A DNA stretch of 64,000 nt, from NCBI GenBank assembly GCA_964460035.1, contig CAYWPG010000001.1, positions 124,001-188,000 on the forward strand. Reading direction: 5' to 3'. Of this stretch, positions 34,177-43,097 are shown one piece after another. Positions within the stretch are counted from its first letter, which is position 1. Every line of letters begins with the position of its first letter. The position numbers were made by a program, and so were the translations under genes. The DNA is from CAYWPG01 sp964460035 (lineage in GTDB: Bacteria; Pseudomonadota; Gammaproteobacteria; Nitrococcales; AK92). The notes beneath the pieces were generated by a model. It did not search any database. It had not been told where the DNA came from and saw only the letters and a program-made list of their open reading frames with translations.

Positions 34177-35619
34177 CTATGCAGGCGGCGGCTCGAAGCC
34201 GCGCCAAGCCTGTTCCAGGAGCTGTACGAAGCGCAGCGCTGTGCGGTCTTCCAGATAGGGGCCTATGACTTGCAGCCCCAGCGGCAATCCCGCCCGGTTG
34301 AATCCGGCAGGGAAGGCTGTGGACGGCTGACCGGCGAAAATCGCCCACATGGGGTAAACCAGATTGTAGATGTACGGTACCGGCGCGCCGTCTATCTCTA
34401 GCATGCGCTCGGCGAAAGGGGCTGTCTGATGCGGGAAGGCTGCGTCCAGCGTGATCGGCGCCAGCAACAGATCCCAGTCGCGGAAGAACTCGCGCCAGGC
34501 GGCGCGGGCAAGTTCACGGCGCGCGGTCAGGGCGAAATACTCGGGAACATCCAGGATCATGCCATCGGCTTGCACCATGGCCAGGGGGTCTTGGGTAGCC
34601 CGTAGCGATGCCGCTACCGCCTCGCGCTTTGCACGCGATAAGTGGGTCGTGGTCTGAGCCGACAGCAGGCGATAGTAGTCGTGGAAGTACGCTTGCGGGT
34701 CGAAGGCGGGCATAGCTTCGGCAATCTTCGCGCCTTCGCGGCCGAGGAAACTCACCAGTTCTTCCAGGCGCGCCTGGACTTCGGCCGCCGGTTGAACCCA
34801 TGGCAGGGGCGGCATCACCGCAATACGAAAATCGCTCAGCCGGTCGTGGCGCGGTGGCCGCATAGCCAGTCGCCAGGCGGCGTCCTCGCCCAGCGAGGGG
34901 CCGGCGATGACGTCGAACAGTAGCTCCAGGTCGCGCGCGCTGCGGGCGAGCGGGCCTTGCACGCTCATCAGTCTGGCTGGGTTCGGCAGATCTCCAAGGG
35001 GGAATTGCCCCTCGCGCGGCACGGCGGTCTCCGATGGCCTATGCCCGTAAACGCCGCAATAAGCCGCGGGCACGCGAATCGAGCCACCGATGTCGCTGCC
35101 GACCTCTAATGGCGTCAATCCGGCGGCGAGCGCAGCGGCGCCGCCGCCAGTGCTGCCGCCGGGAGTGCGGCTCAGATCCCAGGGGTTGTTGCTGCGCCCG
35201 TACACGGGGCTGTCAGATTGCCAGTCGGCCAAGGCCACCGGAATATTTGTCTTGCCGAGCAAGCCGGCGCCGCTGCGGAAAACGCTGGCTGCCACAGGGC
35301 CATCGACGCTGGGACGGTGCTGCGCAAAAGCCGGTATGCCGGCGCTTTGCGGCAAACCGGCACATTGGGTGGATTCCTTCAGCGTCATCGGCAGGCCCAG
35401 TAAGGCGCCGCCGCCACCTTCGGCCAACGCTGCGTCCGCGCGTTGCGCCGCCTCCAGCGCGCGCTCATCGGTACGGACGACGATAGCGTTGAGCCTTTCG
35501 TTGTACGTGTCGATGCGCTCTATATGCAGCTGGGCGAGTTCTACCGCGGAGATCTCGCGGCAGCGCAGCGCAGCGAGCATGTCGGTGGCGGTGGAGAAAG
35601 CGTCTATCGATCCAGCCAT
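34177..35619 (-). CDS. Amidase-signature family hydrolase
   Basis: A 480-residue amidase. The catalytic triad is K81 (PMTLKES), the cis-serine S156 in TPGGSTGG and nucleophile S180 in DIGGSIRVP. The large C-terminal part has the family pattern QPSTAFPAGFNRAGLPLGLQ. It is a second, distinct amidase in this window. No GatB partner is near, so tRNA amidation is unlikely; a xenobiotic or amide-degrading role is the simplest reading. Substrate unknown. The start at 35619 gives the usual N-terminus. It is divergent from nudC. Confidence 0.86.
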   Translation of the reverse strand: MAGSIDAFSTATDMLAALRCREISAVELAQLHIERIDTYNERLNAIVVRTDERALEAAQRADAALAEGGGGALLGLPMTLKESTQCAGLPQSAGIPAFAQHRPSVDGPVAASVFRSGAGLLGKTNIPVALADWQSDSPVYGRSNNPWDLSRTPGGSTGGGAAALAAGLTPLEVGSDIGGSIRVPAAYCGVYGHRPSETAVPREGQFPLGDLPNPARLMSVQGPLARSARDLELLFDVIAGPSLGEDAAWRLAMRPPRHDRLSDFRIAVMPPLPWVQPAAEVQARLEELVSFLGREGAKIAEAMPAFDPQAYFHDYYRLLSAQTTTHLSRAKREAVAASLRATQDPLAMVQADGMILDVPEYFALTARRELARAAWREFFRDWDLLLAPITLDAAFPHQTAPFAERMLEIDGAPVPYIYNLVYPMWAIFAGQPSTAFPAGFNRAGLPLGLQVIGPYLEDRTALRFVQLLEQAWRGFEPPPA

Positions 35620-35831
35620 GACGAGGACTCCTCAGTGGCGCAAGGCGTCGCGGTTTATCGACACGCGTTATGCTTATCCGGTGTGTCAGGCTCCGTTCTT
35701 AATGCGGAGGCGGAGCTTCTTACCTAATGCACAAGCTACCACATCGAGTATAAGACCTGCGCAACGAATCGCGGCGGCGGCATCAGGGTCGCTGTTGAGA
35801 CGAAGGCAGCGAGTTTTGATATGTTTGCCTA

Positions 35832-36674
35832 ATGGTCGATTATCCGTTTGCTTTCGTTCCGTCCACTGAGTTGCAGGTCAGGGCCGGCTCCTACTTGTGG
35901 TTCGCTTTCCGCAAGCGCGAGCTTCTGGTCACCGACGAGTTCACCGTGCCTCGCCTCGATACGCTGGAGCGTTTGGGGCTTACACCCGTGCGAGCGCAGT
36001 TTCTGGGGCATCTCGGCCAGCAGGGCTGTGTCTCGGCCGAGCTGCCGGTCGATGTCGCGCCGCCGCCAGGCATGCAGTTCCTGGAACTGCGGCAGCTGTT
36101 CGGCCGTTTGCCCGAGCCGCTGATGGCGGTGGCTGGGCGGGCGATTCAGACGGTGGAGTGGGACCGTTTGCACCAGTTCTGCGGTAGTTGCGGCGCGCCC
36201 ACGCGGTACCATCCTACGCAGCGCGCCCGCGTGTGCAGTGATCGCAGCTGCGGCGGGCTGTTCTACCCGCGGCTTACGCCCGCGATCATCGTGATCGTGG
36301 AGCGTGGTCCGGAGGTTCTGCTGGCGCGTTCGCCGCACTTTCCGCCGGGAATTTACAGCGCGCTCGCCGGCTTCGTGGAGCCTGGGGAGAGCGTGGAAGA
36401 TGCCGTACATCGGGAGGTGTTCGAAGAGACGCGCGTGCAGATCAAGAATCTGCGCTATTTCGGCAGCCAGCCGTGGCCATTTCCGAATTCGCTGATGCTG
36501 GGGTTCCACGCCGAGTACGCGGGCGGGGAAATCGTGCCGGATCCCGAGGAGATAGAGGATGCGGCGTTTTTCCATATCGATGCCATGCCCAAGACCTTCC
36601 GCGGCAGCGTGAGCATTTCTCAGTGGCTGCTGCACGATTTCCTGCGCCGTCATGGGCGCGAGCCGCCCGCCTGA
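35832..36674 (+). CDS. nudC: NAD(+) diphosphatase
   Basis: A 280-residue Nudix hydrolase that cleaves NADH and NAD-capped RNA to AMP or monophosphate ends. It has an N-terminal domain, a zinc ribbon with C117, C120, C135 and C140, the Nudix box at 180-202 (GFVEPGESVEDAVHREVFEE) and the NudC-specific SQPWPFPNS (212-220). In the Nudix box the usual glycine near the end is arginine (R201), a small oddity. Length matches NudC. The ATG at 35832 has no strong ribosome binding site. Confidence 0.92.
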   Translation: MVDYPFAFVPSTELQVRAGSYLWFAFRKRELLVTDEFTVPRLDTLERLGLTPVRAQFLGHLGQQGCVSAELPVDVAPPPGMQFLELRQLFGRLPEPLMAVAGRAIQTVEWDRLHQFCGSCGAPTRYHPTQRARVCSDRSCGGLFYPRLTPAIIVIVERGPEVLLARSPHFPPGIYSALAGFVEPGESVEDAVHREVFEETRVQIKNLRYFGSQPWPFPNSLMLGFHAEYAGGEIVPDPEEIEDAAFFHIDAMPKTFRGSVSISQWLLHDFLRRHGREPPA

Positions 36675-36749
36675 TTACTGCGGCTGGCGGGCCACCATCT
36701 GCTGTTTAGCCTTTCACGCTTGCGGCGGTTCTAGTTTGCGTTTGCGCGA

Positions 36750-37448
36750 CTAACGGTACTGCGGCACCAGCAGGTCTGCACCGGGGTAGCGGCTAAGGTA
36801 GTCCTCCAGCCGCTTGCCTGGCTCCGCGGGGAAGGTTTCCCCCGTGGCAGCCAGCTCGAGCACACGGTCGACCCGGAAGCTCCGAAAGTCCTCGCGCAGC
36901 TCGCACCAGCCGCACAGAGTCCACACTTGGCCCCAGAAAAACAGGGCCAGCGGCCAGACACAGCGCTCGGTCACTTCGTTGTGTTCGTCGCGATAAGTCA
37001 GGCGGAGTTTGTGCTGGGCGCGAATGGCTTCGCGAAACTTCGCCATATGGTGTACGGGCAGCCTGGTGGTGCCGGGGACGAACATGCGGCTGCGGTTGAG
37101 TTCTGCGCGCAGGTCGGGGGGAATCACGCTATGGATCTTCGCCAGGGCCGATTCGGCAGCGCGCTGTAGCTCGGGATCGCCCCAGCCGTTCACCATGCGG
37201 GCACCTATAGCCAGCGCTTCGATTTCGCTGCGCTCGAACATTAGTGGCGGCAAGTCCATGGAATGGCGCAGCATATAGCCAACGCCGGCTTCGCCCTCTA
37301 TGGGGACGCCGGACAGTGATAAATCCTGAATATCGCGATAGATCGTGCGCACGGAAACGTCTAGGCGCGAGGCGAGCCACTGGGCAGTGGTGAGTCGGCG
37401 GCTGCGCAGGAACTGCACGATCTGGAATAGTCGGTCGGCGCGTCTCAT
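36750..37448 (-). CDS. WYL-domain regulator (YafY family)
   Basis: A 232-residue regulator with an N-terminal winged helix (LTTAQWLASRLDVSVRTIYR, then DIQDLSLSGVPI) and a WYL ligand domain at about 135-230. The motif near CVWPLALFFWGQVWTLCGWC includes the conserved hydrophobic strand. Such regulators respond to nucleotides or stress signals and often control the gene beside them. It lies directly downstream of the VOC protein gene (same strand), separated by a hairpin, so it may regulate that gene. Convergent with nudC. Confidence 0.85.
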   Translation of the reverse strand: MRRADRLFQIVQFLRSRRLTTAQWLASRLDVSVRTIYRDIQDLSLSGVPIEGEAGVGYMLRHSMDLPPLMFERSEIEALAIGARMVNGWGDPELQRAAESALAKIHSVIPPDLRAELNRSRMFVPGTTRLPVHHMAKFREAIRAQHKLRLTYRDEHNEVTERCVWPLALFFWGQVWTLCGWCELREDFRSFRVDRVLELAATGETFPAEPGKRLEDYLSRYPGADLLVPQYR

Positions 37449-37476
37449 TATCGCTTTATCCCGCCAGGAATCGAGC

Positions 37477-37500
37477 GGAAGCGCCGTTCGCGGCGCTTCC
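37477..37500 (-). terminator. Hairpin between VOC and WYL genes
   Basis: GGAAGCGCCG/CGGCGCTTCC, a perfect 10-bp stem. The plus-strand tetraloop is TTCG; on the transcribed minus strand the loop reads CGAA. It lies 8 bp beyond the VOC stop and 28 bp before the WYL start, so it could attenuate read-through. No U-tract. Confidence 0.5.
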
Positions 37501-37508
37501 TTCTACGA

Positions 37509-37874
37509 TTACGACCTGCTGTGAAGTCCGACGACGTTGCCCTCGCTGTCCTTGATGATAGCGATGAAGCCATGGGGTGCAACGGACGTTCGCGGTTGAA
37601 TTACCTCGCCGCCTGCGGCCTGTACGCGCTCGATCACGCTGTCGAGCTGTCCTTCCACGTTCAGGTAGACGCGGGTGCCGCCTAGTGTGCGAGCGTCGTT
37701 ATCGCTGATGCAACCGCCAACGTCGCCGCGCTCCTCATCCGCGGGGAACAGGACGATACAAGCGTTGTCTCTGCTGTCGACGACCTCAAGTTCCTTGTTC
37801 AGGATGGTTGCGTAGAAGCGGCGGCTGCGCTCCAGGTCGGTGGCGGGAATCTCGAACCAGTTGATCGCGTGCAT
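37509..37874 (-). CDS. VOC-family protein
   Basis: A 121-residue vicinal oxygen chelate protein starting MHAINWFEIPATDLERSRRF, with the second-half motif APHGFIAIIKDSEGNVVGLH. It matches the small glyoxalase-like group that lacks an obvious full metal site; many are annotated as lactoylglutathione lyase-related. AAGGAG precedes the ATG at 37874. It is followed by the WYL regulator on the same strand. Confidence 0.82.
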   Translation of the reverse strand: MHAINWFEIPATDLERSRRFYATILNKELEVVDSRDNACIVLFPADEERGDVGGCISDNDARTLGGTRVYLNVEGQLDSVIERVQAAGGEVIQPRTSVAPHGFIAIIKDSEGNVVGLHSRS

Positions 37875-37985
37875 GGTTAGCTCCTTATCGGTGGTGGGTG
37901 ACGACAAGGTCACTCTAGCAAGGGGCTGCTGACAGCTATATGTCAGTAGATTGCAGCCAGTAGCGAGGCCGCCGCGCGGGTGCGT

Positions 37986-38603
37986 TCAGGGCAGGACGAT
38001 CAGGTGGTTCGGCAGGTCGTTGCGCTCGTGAGTGGCCGGCAAGTGGCGCTTGAGGTGCTCGCCGCAGGACTCGATGCAGGCGAGAAATCCCTGCAGGGTT
38101 TCGCCGCGCTTGACGCGGTCGGTAAACGCCGCGACAGCTTCTTGCCAGGTGTCGTCGCCTATGCGGCTGGCGATGCCGTGATCGACCAGGATTTCCACAT
38201 AGTGCTCGGCCTCGGAGACAAAGATCAGCATGCCCGTACCATCGCGCGTGTGGTGCAGGTTCCGTTCGAGAAACTGGCGCCGTGCCATGTTGGCGGCACG
38301 CCAGTGCCGTACCCGGCGCGGAACGAGGCGGTAGAGAATAGCGGGGTGGCGAAACAGCAGCGCCAGGACCACGAAACTCGCCCATTGCACTAACAGCAGC
38401 AGGCGGGCATCGAGCCAGCCGGCGAAGTAGTTGATCGCGCCGGGAACGATTAGGGCAAGCAGACTGGCCCATAGCAGCGGGATGTACGTGTAGTCGTCCG
38501 ACCTCGCGGCCAGTACGGTAACCACTTCCGCGTCGGTTTCGCGTTCGACGCGGGCGATGGTTTCCGCCACCTGGCGTTGTTCGTCTTCACCGAGTAGCGC
38601 CAT
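37986..38603 (-). CDS. TPM-domain membrane protein
   Basis: A 205-residue protein starting MALLGEDEQRQVAETIARVE, with the TPM (TLP18.3/Psb32/MOLO-1) pattern: ETDAEVVTVLAARSDDY in the first 40 residues and later GTGMLIFVSEAEHYVEILVD. Membrane helices lie near LLWASLLALIVPGAINYFAG and VQWASFVVLALLF. TPM proteins are membrane-bound and of uncertain role. It starts 4 bp after the stop of the upstream YgcG-like gene, so the two are in one operon with lemA. Confidence 0.85.
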   Translation of the reverse strand: MALLGEDEQRQVAETIARVERETDAEVVTVLAARSDDYTYIPLLWASLLALIVPGAINYFAGWLDARLLLLVQWASFVVLALLFRHPAILYRLVPRRVRHWRAANMARRQFLERNLHHTRDGTGMLIFVSEAEHYVEILVDHGIASRIGDDTWQEAVAAFTDRVKRGETLQGFLACIESCGEHLKRHLPATHERNDLPNHLIVLP

Positions 38604-38607
38604 TCGC

Positions 38608-39357
38608 TCACCAGCCTCCTGAGGCTCCGCCTCCGCCAAAACCGCCGCCACCGCCTCGAAAGCCACCGCCGCCCCGGCCGCCGAAACCGCCGTGCCGCCC
38701 GCCGCGCCCCAGCGTCGAGCCCAGCAGTATGGCGCCGAGCAAGCTGCGCCGCCGCCCGCGGCGTAGCATGGAGAGAATGATGAACAGCAAAATGAAGAAC
38801 AGCGGCGAGAATCCGTCATGCCGATGTCCGTCCGCTTCCGGTCGCGGCTCGGACTGCGCCGGTAGCGGCTCGCCGGCCAATACGCGCAGTATCGCGTTCA
38901 CGCCGTTGACGATGCCGCCGGTATAGTCGCCCTGCTGGAAGGCGGGCGTGATCGCCTGATCGATAATGATGGCCGACTGCGCGTCGGTGAGCCGGCCTTC
39001 CAGTCCGTAGCCCACTTCGATACGGACTCGGCGTTCGTTGGGGGCGACGATGAGCAGCGCCCCGTTGTCGCGGCCTGCTTGGCCGATTCCCCAGTGCCGC
39101 CCGAGCTGGTAGCCGTATTCTTCTATGGTGTACCCCTGCAGATCGGGAACGGTTACCACCACGATCTGCTCGGTGGTGGCGCGTTCGTGGGCTTCCAGCG
39201 TTTGGCTGAGACGGCGCTCGCTGGCCGGGTCCAGCACTTGGGCCTGATCGACCACCCGCCCCGTCAGAGCAGGGAACTTGGGTTGCGCCTGTGCTGCCAC
39301 CGCGGTCAGCGCGAGCAGCAGCGCGATCGCCCAGAGCCGCGGCGCCGCCTGCTTCAT
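38608..39357 (-). CDS. YgcG-like TPM-domain membrane protein
   Basis: A 249-residue protein with a signal peptide (MKQAAPRLWAIALLLALTAV), an extracytoplasmic TPM domain (about 30-160, with RVVDQAQVLDPASERRLSQ and IEVGYGLEGRLTDAQSAIII), one membrane helix (about 186-200), and a glycine-rich C-terminal tail (RGGGGFRGGGGGFGGGGASG). This is the YgcG/TPM_phosphatase layout found next to LemA in many bacteria. The start overlaps the lemA stop (ATGA), so expression is coupled. Function is unknown; it may be an envelope phosphatase or scaffold. Confidence 0.88.
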   Translation of the reverse strand: MKQAAPRLWAIALLLALTAVAAQAQPKFPALTGRVVDQAQVLDPASERRLSQTLEAHERATTEQIVVVTVPDLQGYTIEEYGYQLGRHWGIGQAGRDNGALLIVAPNERRVRIEVGYGLEGRLTDAQSAIIIDQAITPAFQQGDYTGGIVNGVNAILRVLAGEPLPAQSEPRPEADGHRHDGFSPLFFILLFIILSMLRRGRRRSLLGAILLGSTLGRGGRHGGFGGRGGGGFRGGGGGFGGGGASGGW

Positions 39358-39974
39358 CAGAACTGCACCCTGGGCGCCTGCTCGGCGTCGGGACTGGTGG
39401 CCCGGAACGGTTCGCGCGGCTGCAGGTCGCGGTAGAGCATTCCGTGCCAGATGCGGCCGGGGAAGGTACGCAACTCGCGGTTATAGCGCTCCACCGCGAT
39501 GATATAGTCCCGCCGCGCCACGGCTATGCGATTCTCCGTCCCCTCCAGTTGCGATTGCAGGGCGAGAAAGTTCTGATTGGATTGCAATTGCGGGTAGTTC
39601 TCGGAGACCGCCATCAGCCTGCTCAACGCTCCGGTGAGCTGCGCCTGGGCCTGCTCGAACTGTTGCAGCCGCTGCGGATCCTCCAGATCGCTGACATCCA
39701 GCTGGATGGACGTGGCTTTCGCACGGGCCTCCATCACGGCTGTCAATACGTCCTGCTCCTGCTTGGCGAATGCCTTGACCGTTTCCACCAGGTTCGGCAC
39801 CAGGTCGGCCCGGCGCTGATACTGATTCTCCACCTGGGCCCAGGCCGCCTTGACCTGCTCGTCGTAGGTGGGAATGTTGTTGATGCCACAGCCGGTCAGG
39901 AGCACAAGGATGGTTGCCAGGCCGGCCAGGCGCTCAAGGTATCGCCCGGTCCTCGAGGTCTGCTGCAGCTCCAT
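39357..39974 (-). CDS. lemA: LemA-family lipoprotein
   Basis: A 205-residue envelope protein. The N-terminus has a signal sequence with lipobox LTGC (C29), so it is probably a lipoprotein. The mature part is alpha-helical with the LemA signature YDEQVKAAWAQVENQYQRRA, DLVPNLVETVKAFAKQEQDV and the later ENYPQLQSNQNFLALQSQ. LemA proteins of this type have an extracellular or periplasmic helical bundle of unknown function and often precede TPM proteins. The start at 39974 is an ATG; the upstream TTG has no support. Confidence 0.9.
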   Translation of the reverse strand: MELQQTSRTGRYLERLAGLATILVLLTGCGINNIPTYDEQVKAAWAQVENQYQRRADLVPNLVETVKAFAKQEQDVLTAVMEARAKATSIQLDVSDLEDPQRLQQFEQAQAQLTGALSRLMAVSENYPQLQSNQNFLALQSQLEGTENRIAVARRDYIIAVERYNRELRTFPGRIWHGMLYRDLQPREPFRATSPDAEQAPRVQF

Positions 39975-40208
39975 GGGGCACGCTCTCGTTTGCGCCAACG
40001 TCGCTCATGAATTGGCGCGTGCGGTCGGCAAGTGCAAGTGCCGGCACAGATCTCGGTCGGTTCGCCGCTATCGCAGGGTAATGACAAAGCCAATGTCGAA
40101 TGCAGGCCGCGGGATTCGACCAAGCAGTGAGCCCTGCCGCCTGGCGCCGACCGCGGCGCGCAGGTGTGGTTCGATCTTGTGCAACCTCTCGCTGCTAAGG
40201 AGCTTCCC

Positions 40209-40568
40209 ATGAGCTATGTAGACGGTTTCGTGTTGCCGGTCCCGACCGACAAGCTGGAGGAGTATCTACGCACTGCGCGTATCGCCGCAGAGGTTTGGAA
40301 GGAGTACGGCGCGCTGGAAGTGGTGGAAACCGTGGCCGATGACGTCAAGCACGGCGAGCAAACCTCGTTCCCTAGAAGCGTTCAGGCGCGGGAGAACGAG
40401 ACGGTGGTGTTGTCCTGGATACGCTATGCCTCGCGCGAAGAGCGGGATCGGATCAACGAGGCGGTGCTGAAGGATCCTCGCATAGAGGAAATGATGCGCG
40501 CCGGAGAATTTCCGGTGGACGGCAAGCGCATGTTCTGGGGCGGTTTCACGGAGCTGTTGCGGCAGTAG
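40209..40568 (+). CDS. DUF1428-family protein
   Basis: A 119-residue protein of the DUF1428 family: MSYVDGFVLPVPTDKLEEY, EVWKEYGALEVVETVADDV, RMFWGGFTEL at the end. It has the ferredoxin-like dimeric alpha+beta barrel appearance; function unproven. TAAGGAG precedes the ATG. It is a single-gene unit, convergent with pcaG. Confidence 0.87.
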   Translation: MSYVDGFVLPVPTDKLEEYLRTARIAAEVWKEYGALEVVETVADDVKHGEQTSFPRSVQARENETVVLSWIRYASREERDRINEAVLKDPRIEEMMRAGEFPVDGKRMFWGGFTELLRQ

Positions 40569-40627
40569 CCGCTGCAATCCGTGAAACCGCTGGGGCGGGG
40601 CGTCAGGCGCCCGGCCCCGGCATGCCG

Positions 40628-41233
40628 TTAGAAGTCGAAGAACACCGTTTCCTGCGGCCCCTGCAGGTGGATGTCGAAGCGGTATACCACGCCCTCGGCG
40701 GTTTCGCTGCGTTTAGCCAACAAGGTCTGCCGGCGCTGCTGCGACTCGATGCGATTGAGGATGGGGTCGTCGCGATTGGCGGCTTCCTCGTCCTCGAAAT
40801 AGATTCGCGTCTGCAGGTGGATGTTGATGCCGCGGGCAAACAGCGAGACGCAGATGTGCGGCGCCATCATCCAGCCGTCATGATTGCGGACCGGGCCGGG
40901 TTTGACGGTGTCTATGCGCCATTCGCCGGCATCGAAGGTGGTCGCCGCCCGCCCGAAGCTCACGAAGGGCTGTTCGGCGTCGTAGGCAGGCTGGTAGCGC
41001 CCTTCGGCGTCGGCTTGCCAGAACTCCAGGAACGCGTCGCGCACCAGGTCGCCGTTGCCGTCGAACACGCGGCCTACCACCGCAATGTGCTGGCCCGGCG
41101 CCTCGGGCTTGGCCAGACGATTCCAGATTTCATGTTCGCGGGGAGGAATGCCGGCAGCTTCCAGCGCCAGCCCGATGTGCACGTACGGACCTGCTGTCTG
41201 GGAGCAGGTTTCGCGGGGCAGATCTATAGCCAT
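40628..41233 (-). CDS. pcaG: Protocatechuate 3,4-dioxygenase alpha subunit
   Basis: A 201-residue subunit of the intradiol ring-cleaving dioxygenase. The N-terminal pattern ETCSQTAGPYVHIGLALEAA, the central AFLEFWQADAEGRYQPAYD and the C-terminal YRFDIHLQGPQETVFFDF match PcaG. It lacks the full set of iron ligands, as expected for the alpha subunit; iron sits in PcaH. The alpha-beta enzyme cleaves protocatechuate to 3-carboxy-cis,cis-muconate in the beta-ketoadipate pathway. It follows pcaH after 14 bp. Other pca genes are not adjacent. Confidence 0.92.
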   Translation of the reverse strand: MAIDLPRETCSQTAGPYVHIGLALEAAGIPPREHEIWNRLAKPEAPGQHIAVVGRVFDGNGDLVRDAFLEFWQADAEGRYQPAYDAEQPFVSFGRAATTFDAGEWRIDTVKPGPVRNHDGWMMAPHICVSLFARGINIHLQTRIYFEDEEAANRDDPILNRIESQQRRQTLLAKRSETAEGVVYRFDIHLQGPQETVFFDF

Positions 41234-41247
41234 GGGAGTTGCTCCGG

Positions 41248-41964
41248 TCACTCTTCGAAGTAGGTTTGCAGCTCGCCGCGCAAGACGATGTCGAAACGGT
41301 AGGCGAGGCAGTCCATGGGTTTGCTGTATGACATGTCCAGCCGCCCGATCATGGTCTCTATCGCATCGCGCCCGGGCACGGTGCCGATGATCGCATCCAG
41401 CGGTATCAGCGGATCGCCCTCGAAATACATCTGGGTAACCAGCCGGGTAGCGATGGTCGGGCCTGTGAGCGAGACGTGAATATGCGAGGGACGCCAGGAG
41501 TTAGGATCGTTCGGCCAGGGGTAGGGGCCGGGCTTGATGGTGCGGAATCGGTACCAGCCCTGGGCGTCGGTCAGGCAACGGCCTACACCGCCGAAGTTCG
41601 GATCCAGCGGCGCCATGTAGCCGTCGTTGCGGTGACGGTAGCGGCCTCCGGCATTGGCCTGCCACATCTCGATGAGCGTGCCGGGTACCGGTTTGCCGAA
41701 CTGATCGCGGACCTGGCCGAACATAATGATCCGCTCGCCTATGGGCAGCCCCGTGTGGCGGAAGTTGAGCAGCAGGTCGTTGTCGTAAGGCCCCAGACGC
41801 AGGGTCGAGAAATCGGGTCCGATCAGCTCGGAAGTGGTCTGCGGCACACTGATCAGCGGCTGCCGTGGCGAGCGCGGCACCGTAGTCTTGTAAATGGGCG
41901 CGAGTGCGGGCGGATGCGCCTGGCGGTCGCGCGGAACGAAGCGCCGTTTTATATCGTTTTCCAT
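41248..41964 (-). CDS. pcaH: Protocatechuate 3,4-dioxygenase beta subunit
   Basis: A 238-residue catalytic subunit. The iron(III) ligands are visible: Y109 (AGGRYRHRND), Y148 (GPYPWPND), H161 and H163 (RPSHIHVS). It opens protocatechuate between the two hydroxyl carbons. The start at 41964 follows AACAAGGCT. It is upstream of pcaG on the same strand. The PcaQ box and the pcaQ gene lie immediately upstream, so it is under LysR-type control. Confidence 0.94.
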   Translation of the reverse strand: MENDIKRRFVPRDRQAHPPALAPIYKTTVPRSPRQPLISVPQTTSELIGPDFSTLRLGPYDNDLLLNFRHTGLPIGERIIMFGQVRDQFGKPVPGTLIEMWQANAGGRYRHRNDGYMAPLDPNFGGVGRCLTDAQGWYRFRTIKPGPYPWPNDPNSWRPSHIHVSLTGPTIATRLVTQMYFEGDPLIPLDAIIGTVPGRDAIETMIGRLDMSYSKPMDCLAYRFDIVLRGELQTYFEE

Positions 41965-42143
41965 AGCCTTGTTCCCACAGTGACGGACGAAAGACCGCAG
42001 CCGGCTGTTGGCCGGCCGCGGCATCCATGGGTTTTGGGTAGTACGGGCGCCGCCGTGCCCTGGCTTGAGGCGGCGCACTTACCGACCGTGGTCAAGGTCC
42101 CATAGAAGGCGACAGGGGGGAACTGAATTCTGCACCTCTTGCT

Positions 42144-42159
42144 ATAACCGTTTGGTTAT
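42144..42159. promoter_or_regulatory. PcaQ-type LysR binding site
   Basis: ATAACC-GTTT-GGTTAT is a perfect 6-bp inverted repeat with a 4-bp centre and matches the rhizobial PcaQ-site pattern (ATAACC-N4-GGTTAA) in all but the last base. It overlaps the stop codon of pcaQ (42156-42158) and lies about 180 bp before the pcaH start, where an activator would act. Confidence 0.8.
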
Positions 42160-43097
42160 GAAAAATGCCGTTTTCCGTTAGTCGTTATGTCGCGTGCGAC
42201 CTCTTTCAAGACTTCGCAGAATGCGCTCATGGCGGCGCTGGGAGCGACGTTGGCGTTAACGGCATAGCCTATGGAACCGCCTTGCTCCTCCATGACGACC
42301 GGCAGTTGCCGTAGCACTCCGGTTTGCAGATCGGCTGCCACGGCATCCGCCGGGGCGGCCCAGACAGCATCGGTATCGAGTACGTAGCGGCGGCTAAGGG
42401 CCGGCGAGAGGGTCTCCAGCCGCTGCATGGGCAGTGGAATGCCTGAGCGCGCGAAGAAGCTGTTGGCGTGTTTGCGGATGGTCGTTCCTTCCAGCGGCAG
42501 GACCAGCGGATAGTCGCCGATCCGATGCAGCTGCGTCTGATCCATGTCCAGCAGCGGATGGCCGGCCCGTACGGTCAGCAGCATGGAGTCGTTGTAGAGA
42601 TGCTCATAGCTCAGGCCCTGAATCTCGCGGGCGTCGGTCATGCGTCCGACCACCAGCTCCAGCTCGCCTATGCGCAACTGCGATAACAGGAACGCGCTGG
42701 AGCCGGTGTAGACGCTGACGGCGATACCATCCTCCGTTGCGTGCAGACGGCGGATCACTTCCGGAATGACCGCCGTTTCCACGGTGGAGAGCACGCCCAC
42801 CCGCACGGTTCCGGTGCGCCGGTGGTGCTGGCGCATGGAGGCCACACCTTCTTGCAGCGTTTTGAGCCCCGGCGCCACGTAGCGCAGGAACGTCAGCCCC
42901 GCCTGAGTCAGGTCCAGGTTGCGCTTGCTGCGCTCGAACAGACGCACGCCCAGGGTGTCCTCCAGTTCCTTGAGCGTTTTCGAAACGGCTGGCTGCGAGA
43001 TCGACAGTCGCTCGGCTGCCCGGCTGAGGCTGCGCTCCCTGGCTACCTCCAGAAAGCAGGTCAGATGACGGAACTTGATCCTTCGGTCGATCTTCAT
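42156..43097 (-). CDS. pcaQ: LysR-family regulator of protocatechuate catabolism
   Basis: A 313-residue LysR regulator. The N-terminal helix-turn-helix region (LTCFLEVARERSLSRAAERL, SISQPAVSKTLKELEDTLGV) is complete, followed by a cofactor domain containing RTGTVRVGVLSTVETAVIPE. The overall pattern matches PcaQ/GbpR, which activate pca genes in response to beta-carboxymuconate. Its position directly upstream of pcaH, together with the PcaQ box in between, supports the assignment. Unusually, pcaQ and pcaHG run in the same direction; in rhizobia they are divergent. Confidence 0.85.
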   Translation of the reverse strand: MKIDRRIKFRHLTCFLEVARERSLSRAAERLSISQPAVSKTLKELEDTLGVRLFERSKRNLDLTQAGLTFLRYVAPGLKTLQEGVASMRQHHRRTGTVRVGVLSTVETAVIPEVIRRLHATEDGIAVSVYTGSSAFLLSQLRIGELELVVGRMTDAREIQGLSYEHLYNDSMLLTVRAGHPLLDMDQTQLHRIGDYPLVLPLEGTTIRKHANSFFARSGIPLPMQRLETLSPALSRRYVLDTDAVWAAPADAVAADLQTGVLRQLPVVMEEQGGSIGYAVNANVAPSAAMSAFCEVLKEVARDITTNGKRHFS

